Below, piece by piece: positions 1 through 5,760 of a DNA stretch of 18,717 nt. This DNA is from Sulfurimonas sp. (GTDB lineage: Bacteria > Campylobacterota > Campylobacteria > Campylobacterales > Sulfurimonadaceae). The notes beneath the pieces are model-generated. The model had not been told where the DNA came from. It worked only from the letters and a program-made list of their open reading frames with translations, and did no database searches. The stretch spans positions 1-18,717 of the forward strand of contig JALSMC010000112.1 in the NCBI GenBank assembly GCA_026987995.1. The letters run 5' to 3'. Each line of letters starts with the position of its first letter. The stretch's first letter is position 1. Made by a program: the position numbers and the translations under genes.

Positions 1-992
1 TTGCTCAAAATAACAAAGAGTATCTTGTTATAGTAGATGAGTCTCATGTGTCTTTGCCTCAGTATCGTGGTATGTATGCAGGAGATAAGGCTAGAAAAGA
101 TGTACTTGTTGATTATGGATTTCGTTTGCCATCGGCACTTGATAACCGTCCTTTAAAAGCTGATGAGTATATAGTAAAGGCACCTAAATATCTCTTTGTT
201 TCAGCTACACCTGCAGAGTATGAACTAGATATGTCAGCTGTTACTGCTCATCAGATTATTCGTCCTACTGGTTTGCTTGACCCTGTTATAGAGATAAAGA
301 CATCAGATAACCAAGTAGAAGATATACATGATGAGATAAAAAAGGTTACTGTTAATGATGAGAGAGTCCTGATAACCGTACTTACAAAAAAGATGGCTGA
401 GGCTTTGGCTAAGTACCTTGCAGACTTGGGCATAAAAGTTCAGTACATGCACTCTGACATAGATACAATAGAAAGAAATCAAATCATTCGTGCTCTGCGT
501 TTAGGTGAGTTTGATGTTCTCATCGGGATTAACTTGCTTCGTGAAGGGCTTGACTTACCAGAGGTAAGTTTGGTCGCAATTTTAGATGCTGATAAAGAGG
601 GATTTTTACGAAGTGAAACGGCACTTGTTCAAACTATTGGTCGTGCTGCTAGAAACTCTAAAGGTCGGGTTATACTCTATGCAAATAAGATAACAAAGTC
701 CATGAAAAAAGCCATAGACCTAACAAGCGAGAGACGAGAAATACAAGATGCTTACAATAAAAAGCATGGTATTACACCTACTACAACTATCAGAGCTTTA
801 GATGAGAACCTCAAAGTTGATGACCACGGTGATTTGTATGCAAAACATAATAAAAAAGATAAAATGCCAGCAAGTGAAAAGAAAGCTATCACAAAAGAGT
901 TGATGCTCAAGATGAAACAAGCGGCAAAAGAGTTAAACTTTGAAGAAGCAGCAAGACTTCGTGATGAGATAATGAAAATAAAAAAACTGTAA
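1..992 (+). CDS. uvrB: UvrABC excinuclease subunit B, C-terminal half (5' end outside window)
   Basis: UvrB is the DNA-loading helicase-like subunit of nucleotide excision repair. UvrA delivers it to lesions, it verifies damage, and it then recruits UvrC for incision. The reading frame is already open at base 3 and gives about 329 residues, roughly half of a normal UvrB of about 660 residues, so the gene is cut by the window edge and is not broken. Visible motifs in order are the Walker B box [14 protein letters not shown], the helicase block [15 protein letters not shown], and the arginine-finger motif QTIGRAARN. The last 40 residues form the UVR coiled-coil motif ([17 protein letters not shown]) that binds UvrC. 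The first ATG in view, at 48, is internal to the protein and is not the start. Identification is certain from the sequence. Confidence 0.98.
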   Translation, partial: AQNNKEYLVIVDESHVSLPQYRGMYAGDKARKDVLVDYGFRLPSALDNRPLKADEYIVKAPKYLFVSATPAEYELDMSAVTAHQIIRPTGLLDPVIEIKTSDNQVEDIHDEIKKVTVNDERVLITVLTKKMAEALAKYLADLGIKVQYMHSDIDTIERNQIIRALRLGEFDVLIGINLLREGLDLPEVSLVAILDADKEGFLRSETALVQTIGRAARNSKGRVILYANKITKSMKKAIDLTSERREIQDAYNKKHGITPTTTIRALDENLKVDDHGDLYAKHNKKDKMPASEKKAITKELMLKMKQAAKELNFEEAARLRDEIMKIKKL

Positions 993-995
993 CAA

Positions 996-1064
996 TATAC
1001 TTTAATGACTTTGTTAGGACAAATCCTCCCTTTGGTCTGAGCCTAAAAAAGCCACTAAAGTATA
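996..1064. repeat. Long imperfect inverted repeat between uvrB and dedA
   Basis: The 9-base arms tatacttta (996-1004) and taaagtata (1056-1064) pair exactly. Pairing continues inward with two A/C mismatches, then CTTT with AAAG, TTAGG (1014-1018) with CCTAA (1042-1046), and a small apical CAAA/TTTG stem. About 24 base pairs form across 69 bases. It could be the uvrB terminator, although no clean T-run follows. It could also be a structured leader of the next gene or a short palindromic repeat element with terminal inverted repeats. The sequence alone does not decide. Confidence 0.6.
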
Positions 1065-1097
1065 AAGTTAACTAAGAAAAATAAAAGGAACTAGGGA

Positions 1098-1664
1098 ATG
1101 GAAGATACATTTAGCAACTTAGAAACATACGGATATATAGGACTTTTTCTCTACTCTTTAGGTGGAGGGTTTGTAGCACTGCTTGGTGCAGGAGTATTGT
1201 CTTTTTTAGGGAAGATGGACTTAGCAACTTCTATGAGTGTGGCGTTTGTAGCCAATGCTTTAGGAGATGTACTTCTTGTATACCTCGCTCGCTATCAAAA
1301 AAGTATGATGATGCAAGGGATTAAAAAACATAGTAGAAAGTTGGCACTTTCACATATACTCATGAAAAAGTACGGTTCGTGGATTATTTTAATTCAGAAG
1401 TTTGTTTATGGTATAAAGACTTTAATTCCTATAGCAATAGGACTCACTAAATATGATTTTAAAAAGTTTATAATTCTTAACATTGGAAGTTCTGCTGTTT
1501 GGGTATTAGTGGTTGGTCTTGGAAGCTTTTACTCGGGTGAAGCCCTTGTAAAAGTTGCAGGAGTTGTAAGTGAGAAACCATGGATTGCTATCGTGATACT
1601 TGTTGTATTTGCTGGAAGTTTGTGGCTGTATTTGGAAAAGGCAACAAAGAAGAAAAGAAGTTAA
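1098..1664 (+). CDS. DedA-family (SNARE-associated/VTT domain) inner-membrane protein
   Basis: This 188-residue polytopic inner-membrane protein belongs to the DedA/VTT superfamily, some members of which are implicated in lipid scrambling and membrane homeostasis. Hydrophobic segments lie near residues 12-36, 44-65, 93-115, 123-147 and 161-180, with a basic C-terminal tail (KKKRS). A glycine-rich stretch (LGGGFVALLGAG, residues 21-32) and the segment ALGDVLLVYLARY (54-66) fit the family. The normal F-x-R-x-x-P-x-x-R re-entrant motif appears here as QKFVYGIKTLIP (100-111), with lysines where arginines are usual and no proline, so this is a divergent branch. The start ATG has an AAGGA ribosome site at about 1086-1090. 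The gene converges on pckA with 8 bases between. Substrate is unknown. Confidence 0.8.
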   Translation: MEDTFSNLETYGYIGLFLYSLGGGFVALLGAGVLSFLGKMDLATSMSVAFVANALGDVLLVYLARYQKSMMMQGIKKHSRKLALSHILMKKYGSWIILIQKFVYGIKTLIPIAIGLTKYDFKKFIILNIGSSAVWVLVVGLGSFYSGEALVKVAGVVSEKPWIAIVILVVFAGSLWLYLEKATKKKRS

Positions 1665-1674
1665 ATAACTTCTT
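1655..1674. terminator. Compact hairpin shared by convergent dedA and pckA
   Basis: The sequence aagaagtt-aaat-aacttctt forms an 8 bp stem with a 4-base loop. The dedA stop codon (1662-1664) sits at the loop, and the pckA stop (1673-1675, minus) overlaps the edge. It is the only candidate terminator between these convergent genes and could act in both directions. Neither side has a long uridine tract, so strength is uncertain. Confidence 0.45.
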
Positions 1675-3256
1675 AGTCTTCTAGAATAGGTCCAAATGGA
1701 GCAAAATCAGTATGATCTTTTGTTTGGTACTTTTTGTAGTTAGAGATAAACATCTCTGCTAGTTTATCTCTTGTTTTATCAAAAAGCTCTTTATCTTCCC
1801 AAGCATTTCTAGGGTTAAGTATCTCTGGTTTGATATTACCTAATGTTGTTGGAACTTGAAGTCTAAATGTTTTAGTAGTATCAAATTCAGATTTTTGGAT
1901 AGTTCCATCTAAGATGGCGTTTATACATGCACGAGTATTTTTAATACTCATACGCTTTCCAACACCATAAGCACCACCAGTCCAACCTGTATTTACTAGA
2001 TAAACATTTACATTATGCTCATCTATTTTTTTACCAAGTAAATCAGCATATACAGTTGGATGTAGTGGTAAAAATGCTTCACCAAAACAAGCAGAAAAAG
2101 TAGCAACTGGCTCAGTGATACCACGTTCAGTTCCAGCTACTTTAGCAGTGTATCCACTTAAGAAGTAGTACATCGCTTGCTCTTTAGTGAGTTTAGAAAC
2201 AGGAGGAAGTACACCAAATGCATCAGCTGTTAAAAAGATAATGTTTTGAGGATGACCTGCCATAAGATCTTTTTTATGGTTTTGTATGTGCTCGATTGGG
2301 TAAGAAACACGAGTATTTTCAGTTTTACTACCATCTTCATAGTCAACTTCACCCTCACCATACATAACAACATTTTCTAAAAGTGCATTTTTACGAATAG
2401 CATTATAAATTTCTGGTTCACTTTTACCATCAAGGTTGATGACTTTTGCATAACATCCACCCTCGAAGTTAAATACACCATGGTTATCCCAACCATGCTC
2501 ATCATCACCGATTAAAGCACGATGTGGGTCAGTAGAAAGAGTTGTTTTACCTGTTCCACTGAGTCCAAAGAAAAGTGCAGTATCACCTTTTTCTCCGACA
2601 TTAGCAGAACAGTGCATAGCAAGTTTACCTTCTAGTGGCAACCAGTAGTTCATCATAGAGAAGATACCTTTTTTAAGCTCTCCACCATACCATGTCCCAC
2701 CGATGATAGCCATATTGCGTTCAACATCAAAAAGTACAAATACTTCAGAGTTTAAGCCATGCTCTTTCCATTTATCATTTACTGCTTTACAAGCATTCAT
2801 AACAACAAAGTCAGACTGAAATACTTCTAGTTCTGATTCTGTAGGACGAATGAACATGTTTTTTACAAAATGTGATTGCCATGCTATTTCTGTTACAAAA
2901 CGAATAGATTTTTTTGAAGCAGCACTTGAACCACAAAAGACATCAGTAATATAGAGGTCTTTGTTTGAGAGTTGTTCTTGTGCTACAACAAGAAGCTCAT
3001 CAAAGATTTCGGCAGTTACTTTCTTATTTACATCACCCCAAGCAATATACTTGTTTGAGGGGTCACGGTCAACAAAATACTTGTCCTTAGGAGAACGTCC
3101 TGTAAAAACACCAGTATCAACAGCTGTTGCACCTGTTTTTGTTTGCGATACTTCACCGTTATCTAACTCATGTTTAATAAGCTCATCATAACTAAGGTTG
3201 TGGTGAATATTCCCAACATTCTTAAGTCCTAAAGCTTCTAATTCTGATACGTTCAT
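1673..3256 (-). CDS. pckA: Phosphoenolpyruvate carboxykinase (ATP)
   Basis: PckA interconverts oxaloacetate plus ATP with phosphoenolpyruvate, CO2 and ADP in the cytoplasm, linking the TCA intermediates to gluconeogenesis. The 527-residue length is normal for the ATP-type family. Visible motifs are TGRSPKDK (residues 52-59, substrate binding), WYGGELKKG (189-197), the P-loop [11 protein letters not shown] (231-241) and the kinase-2/metal site IGDDEHGW (249-256), followed by [16 protein letters not shown] in the C-terminal half. The SGTGKT P-loop places it in the ATP-dependent branch and not the GTP-dependent one. The ATG at 3256 is preceded by an AAGG ribosome site (3263-3266). It has its own promoter region and is apparently monocistronic. 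All catalytic landmarks are present. Confidence 0.98.
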   Translation of the reverse strand: MNVSELEALGLKNVGNIHHNLSYDELIKHELDNGEVSQTKTGATAVDTGVFTGRSPKDKYFVDRDPSNKYIAWGDVNKKVTAEIFDELLVVAQEQLSNKDLYITDVFCGSSAASKKSIRFVTEIAWQSHFVKNMFIRPTESELEVFQSDFVVMNACKAVNDKWKEHGLNSEVFVLFDVERNMAIIGGTWYGGELKKGIFSMMNYWLPLEGKLAMHCSANVGEKGDTALFFGLSGTGKTTLSTDPHRALIGDDEHGWDNHGVFNFEGGCYAKVINLDGKSEPEIYNAIRKNALLENVVMYGEGEVDYEDGSKTENTRVSYPIEHIQNHKKDLMAGHPQNIIFLTADAFGVLPPVSKLTKEQAMYYFLSGYTAKVAGTERGITEPVATFSACFGEAFLPLHPTVYADLLGKKIDEHNVNVYLVNTGWTGGAYGVGKRMSIKNTRACINAILDGTIQKSEFDTTKTFRLQVPTTLGNIKPEILNPRNAWEDKELFDKTRDKLAEMFISNYKKYQTKDHTDFAPFGPILED

Positions 3257-3268
3257 AATTAACCTTGT

Positions 3269-3306
3269 TCTACATTTTGTAGATATATTATAGATTCGAA
3301 ATTATA
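3269..3306 (-). promoter_or_regulatory. pckA promoter with palindrome at the predicted start of transcription
   Basis: On the minus strand a TATAAT box lies at 3292-3287, and a second lies 14 bp further upstream at 3306-3301. The expected transcript start near 3280 falls inside the palindrome tctaca-ttt-tgtaga (3269-3283), which ends just before the pckA ribosome site. The palindrome could be a repressor operator or a small hairpin in the 5' leader. No known regulator is recognised from it. Confidence 0.5.
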
Positions 3307-3417
3307 CTACTAATAAACATAAATTAAAAGTAAAACATGAAGATTTTTGAAAATTTAATATAATAAAAGTAAGTTTGAAAAAAAGTTTAAAAAACAAAAT
3401 TAGTTTAAGAATAGTCT

Positions 3418-3425
3418 GATAAAAT
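3418..3425 (+). promoter_or_regulatory. Probable -10 region of the tRNA-Val promoter
   Basis: A taaaat box (3420-3425) lies about 17 bases before the first base of the tRNA, in a very AT-rich stretch with T-tracts upstream. This matches the loose epsilonproteobacterial promoter pattern, which often lacks a clear -35 box. Apart from this and the pckA control elements, nothing else is recognisable in 3257-3441. Confidence 0.35.
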
Positions 3426-3441
3426 TACACTCTTTTAAATC

Positions 3442-3516
3442 GCTCGGTTAACTCAGTGGTAGAGTGCCTCCATGACATGGAGGTGGTCACTGGTTCAAAT
3501 CCAGTACCGAGCACCA
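3442..3516 (+). tRNA. tRNA-Val (anticodon GAC)
   Basis: The full cloverleaf can be drawn. The acceptor stem GCTCGGT/ACCGAGC, D arm ACTC..GAGT, and anticodon stem CCTCC/GGAGG enclose the loop ATGACAT, giving anticodon GAC at 3474-3476. The T arm is ACTGG-TTCAAAT-CCAGT, the discriminator base is A, and CCA (3514-3516) is encoded. It reads GUC and GUU valine codons. It stands alone and converges on the receiver gene, whose stop codon is only 9 bases away. Confidence 0.96.
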
Positions 3517-3525
3517 TCTTCTTCC

Positions 3526-3912
3526 TTAATTAGTATCACCAGTCTGCGGATTAAATGTTGCAATGTTTTGTAATGCTTCATCGAATTGACTCGGATTGAT
3601 AACAACTACATTTACACCTAATTGACTCAGACCAAATGCAAGATCTTCTGCAGTATCAAGTAGTAAAGTAAATATCGGTTGCATAGATTTTTTCTTTTGT
3701 ATCTCTTTGATAAATCTTATTTTTTCAGGGTGCATGCTAATGTCATACAAAACAATGTCGTATTCATTTTTATCAAGCAAATGAAGTGCTTCATCATAGT
3801 AGCTAACCTTGTCTACCTTGAGAAATTGTTTTTCAAGAAGTGCAGTATCTTCGTTAAATGGTGATTTTTTATCTTCCACATAGAGTAGATTGTGTTGTGG
3901 TGTTTGTTTCAT
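3526..3912 (-). CDS. Stand-alone receiver-like protein with degenerate active site
   Basis: This 128-residue protein has the fold pattern of a single CheY-type receiver domain and no output domain. The first strand ends in the acidic pair E13-D14 (LLYVED), and the third strand ends in D57 (IVLYD), the usual phosphoacceptor. The fourth strand, PIFTLLLD, is followed by T87. The position that normally carries the invariant lysine before proline reads N106-P107 (VVVINP), so normal phosphorylation-driven switching is doubtful. The gene starts in a 4-base ATGA overlap with the upstream globin gene, indicating translational coupling and one mRNA. The family assignment is by pattern only; the partner and role are unknown. 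A role in transmitting globin state is speculation based on the overlap. Confidence 0.65.
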   Translation of the reverse strand: MKQTPQHNLLYVEDKKSPFNEDTALLEKQFLKVDKVSYYDEALHLLDKNEYDIVLYDISMHPEKIRFIKEIQKKKSMQPIFTLLLDTAEDLAFGLSQLGVNVVVINPSQFDEALQNIATFNPQTGDTN

Positions 3913-4331
3913 TTCTTTCCTTTTATTTGAAAAATTTTACTTGAGACTAGTGTCTTTGATTTGATGTTTTTAAATTCTTTTATAAGTTCTATCGCTTTAT
4001 TTTTAAATACTTCTGCAAGAGTAGGTACATATATAGTGTCAACTGTGGCGACAAAAAGTTTGAGCCATATTCCGAAGTTTTTCTCTTTAATATGAGGGAG
4101 CTTGACATGTGCTCCTACAAAGTTTCCGTAGTAAGTATTTTGCCCCAAAAGTTGAGCTAACCAAAAGTCAGCTAAGAGATCTATATGCTCTACCCAGTCT
4201 TGATCGGTAATATCACTACCAAGTTCATGTATAAAAAAAGGGCCTAAATCTTCATCTAGCATAGTTTTTTCATAGAAAAGAGTCATGAGTAGTCTGAGGT
4301 TTTCTCTGGTTATATTAGTATGAAGTTTCAG
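3909..4331 (-). CDS. Group III truncated hemoglobin (Ctb-like), probable CTG start
   Basis: Group III truncated globins are small cytoplasmic heme proteins. Campylobacter Ctb, the best-known member, is linked to oxygen and nitric oxide handling. Counting from CTG at 4331 the protein has 140 residues. Landmarks are Y20 in LFYEK (B10), H49 in WVEHI (E7), the proximal H75 in GAHVKLP (F8) and W89 in GIWLKLF (G8), so the heme-pocket residues are complete. The first ATG (4286) would remove half of the first helix and has no ribosome site. The 15 codons before it encode helix A-like sequence (KLHTNITRENLRLL) and follow AGGA at 4338-4341 with 6 bases spacing. No ATG, GTG or TTG is available before the upstream in-frame TGA. 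The gene overlaps the receiver gene by ATGA. Confidence 0.85.
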   Translation of the reverse strand: MKLHTNITRENLRLLMTLFYEKTMLDEDLGPFFIHELGSDITDQDWVEHIDLLADFWLAQLLGQNTYYGNFVGAHVKLPHIKEKNFGIWLKLFVATVDTIYVPTLAEVFKNKAIELIKEFKNIKSKTLVSSKIFQIKGKK

Positions 4332-4355
4332 TACTCATCCTTTTTTTAAAACGCA

Positions 4356-4361
4356 ATTGTA
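4356..4361 (-). promoter_or_regulatory. -10 box of the globin operon
   Basis: TACAAT on the minus strand predicts a start near 4349, which gives an 18-base leader to the CTG at 4331. The short leader is consistent with translation starting at CTG and not at the ATG 45 bases further on. I see no TTAAC-N4-GTTAA type site of the kind associated with the Campylobacter globin regulator. Confidence 0.4.
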
Positions 4362-4410
4362 GCAAAATTTGAAAAGATTGAGGTAAATGTATGTGTAAGG
4401 TTTCTGTGAA

Positions 4411-4785
4411 TGGTGGAGACGTGCGGGATCGAACCGCAGTCCTAAAACTAATTTTCTACGACGTCTACATGCTTAGAGAAGTTGTTAAGGTTTAATCTTG
4501 CTTCACACTACTTGCAAAGCTACACAAGACGAGCCTCGGGATTCATATAAAGCTGAGACAGACTTTATATATATCTACATAGGGGTTATACTTCGAATCC
4601 GACTTATCTAGAGTCCATCGGTGAAGCAGCCCGTCCTCTAAGAGGGGGTAAAACTTATGCTACTGCGTAAGCTGGGCGGTAATTTGTATTGTTTGCATTT
4701 AAGCAATTGTGAGCCGTATAACGGAAATGCTCAGTCCGACATGCAATCGTAGACTATCAGCTCCAGTCGAAGCCAAGTCGTCCCC
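4411..4785 (-). ncRNA. ssrA: tmRNA (transfer-messenger RNA)
   Basis: tmRNA rescues stalled ribosomes by adding a degradation tag. The 5' end GGGGACG (4785-4779) pairs with CGTCTCC before the discriminator and CCA at the 3' end (4411). The T arm GCGGTTCGATCCCGC is clear, and the conserved 5' sequence CTTGGCTTCGACTGG follows the acceptor. The length of 375 bases is typical of a one-piece tmRNA. The internal open frame encodes the tag. No strong terminator hairpin is visible just after the 3' end. A TATTAT box at 4814-4809 is a candidate -10. Confidence 0.97.
4655..4696 (-). other. tmRNA tag-peptide reading frame (ANNTNYRPAYAVA)
   Basis: The resume codon is GCA at 4696-4694. The frame runs 13 codons to TAA at 4657-4655 and encodes ANNTNYRPAYAVA. 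The ANN start and PAYA core match the epsilonproteobacterial tag pattern (Campylobacter, from memory, ANNVKFAPAYAKAA), with a VA end suited to ClpXP-type recognition. Confidence 0.9.
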
Positions 4786-4870
4786 ATAAGTTATGTTCAA
4801 TACAAAACATAATATGTAAAAGTATATCTTATAAAAAATAATAGTTTCTTTTAAAGGCTATTTTTTCTTT

Positions 4871-4932
4871 AGACAAGGCGGAAATTGACGAAGCGAACTA
4901 CTGTTCGTGAGTTAATTGACAACGAAGTATAA
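4871..4932. repeat. Palindromic repeat-like element between tmRNA and tRNA-Phe
   Basis: A central inverted repeat gcgaac-tact-gttcgt (4893-4908) is flanked by two copies of aattgac, at 4883-4889 and 4914-4920, each soon followed by cgaag (4889-4893 and 4923-4927). The layout resembles short dispersed palindromic elements seen in intergenic regions of many bacteria, judged from memory. Only one copy is present in this window. The rest of the 168-base gap between tmRNA and tRNA-Phe holds only AT-rich promoter-like sequence. Confidence 0.45.
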
Positions 4933-4953
4933 AGGGAAAAGAGTCATTAAAAG

Positions 4954-5029
4954 TGGTGGCCAATCTCGGAATCGAACCAAGGACACACTGATTTTCAGTC
5001 AGTTGCTCTACCGACTGAGCTAATTGGCC
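4954..5029 (-). tRNA. tRNA-Phe (anticodon GAA), second copy in the transcript
   Basis: The acceptor GGCCAAT pairs with ATTGGCC, the D arm is GCTC..GAGC, and the anticodon stem ACTGA/TCAGT encloses the loop CTGAAAA with anticodon GAA. The T arm is CTTGG-TTCGATT-CCGAG, the discriminator is A and CCA is encoded. It is identical over all 76 bases to the copy at 5073-5148 and lies 43 bases downstream of it in the same orientation, so it is probably processed from the same precursor. Confidence 0.96.
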
Positions 5030-5072
5030 ACGGTAAATGTCTATAAATAAAAAAGTTCTTTAAAAGTTACGG

Positions 5073-5148
5073 TGGTGGCCAATCTCGGAATCGAACCAAG
5101 GACACACTGATTTTCAGTCAGTTGCTCTACCGACTGAGCTAATTGGCC
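5073..5148 (-). tRNA. tRNA-Phe (anticodon GAA), first copy in the transcript
   Basis: The cloverleaf and sequence are the same as the copy at 4954-5029, with anticodon GAA and encoded CCA. It is the promoter-proximal copy: a perfect TATAAT box lies at 5172-5167 on the minus strand, about 19 bases before the mature 5' end and downstream of the purN stop. Confidence 0.96.
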
Positions 5149-5166
5149 GTAATTTTAAAGAGCGAA

Positions 5167-5172
5167 ATTATA
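5167..5172 (-). promoter_or_regulatory. -10 box of the tandem tRNA-Phe transcript
   Basis: A perfect TATAAT on the minus strand sits between the purN stop codon (5191-5193) and the first tRNA-Phe. It predicts a start near 5160 and a leader of about 12 bases to be removed by RNase P. No equally good box lies in the 43-base spacer between the two tRNAs. Confidence 0.6.
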
Positions 5173-5190
5173 GCCCGTAAGTACTGAAAG

Positions 5191-5760
5191 TTAGCTTATG
5201 TTTAGATATTTAGATAAACCATCGACAATAGCCACTTTTTCAAGCTTTTTTATCTTAGATTCTAATGTTTGAACGGTTTCGTCTTCACTTAAAAAAAGTT
5301 CTTTTTGAAGGATTATTTTGCCACTGTCGTACTCAGCATTTACTTCATGAATGGTGACACCACTTACTTGGTCTTTGTTTGCTATGACTGCCTCATGTAC
5401 AAAGTGACCATACATTCCTTCTCCACCATATTTTGGAAGTAGCGAAGGGTGGGTGTTTACTACTTTGAAGTTGTCTGTTATAACAGCATCCAGTCTTTTC
5501 ATATAACCAGCTAAAAATATATACTCGCATTTGTTCTGTTTGAGAAGTTCTGTTAATTTAGCATTTATATCTTCACAACTTTTCTGATTTACTATGCTAT
5601 TGTTGATATTGTTCGCTTTAGCTTTTTGTAGAACTGGTGAGTTGGTGTTGTTGGATATAACCAAGCTTATCTTTAGAGGCAATTTTTTAGTTTTTATAGC
5701 TTCAAGGATAGTATCAAAACCACTTCCATTATGAGAAGCAAATATAGCGATGTTTTTCAT
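5191..5760 (-). CDS. purN: Phosphoribosylglycinamide formyltransferase (10-formyl-THF dependent)
   Basis: PurN transfers a formyl group from 10-formyltetrahydrofolate to GAR, giving FGAR in the third step of purine synthesis. The 189-residue length is typical. The N-terminal phosphate-binding loop is ASHNGSGFDT (residues 8-17). The catalytic triad is visible as N102 and H104 in VVNTHPSLLPKYGG (100-113) and D145 in NAEYDSGKI (141-149). GEGMYGHFVHEAV and SGVTIHEV complete the folate-side landmarks. The ATG at 5760 follows the mraY stop codon directly (TAGATG), so translation is probably coupled to mraY, joining purine and cell-wall synthesis genes in one transcript. It ends close to the tRNA-Phe promoter. 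Confidence 0.95.
   Translation of the reverse strand: MKNIAIFASHNGSGFDTILEAIKTKKLPLKISLVISNNTNSPVLQKAKANNINNSIVNQKSCEDINAKLTELLKQNKCEYIFLAGYMKRLDAVITDNFKVVNTHPSLLPKYGGEGMYGHFVHEAVIANKDQVSGVTIHEVNAEYDSGKIILQKELFLSEDETVQTLESKIKKLEKVAIVDGLSKYLNIS

Noticed and set aside
1..47. uvrB as a truncated pseudogene
   Set aside because: The frame is open to the window edge and matches UvrB immediately upstream of the first ATG in view, so the gene is simply cut by the window.
2961..3191. Plus-strand open frame inside pckA
   Set aside because: It is antisense to a conserved catalytic gene, with no start signals or homology pattern.
3679..3864. Plus-strand open frame across the receiver gene
   Set aside because: It is a hydrophobic low-complexity translation of the complement, without a ribosome site; the minus-strand frame has the domain signature and operon coupling.
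4411..5148. tmRNA/tRNA cluster as the border of an integrated element
   Set aside because: No integrase, no attachment-site repeat of a tRNA 3' end and no phage-like genes are present. The repeated 76 bases are complete tRNA genes.
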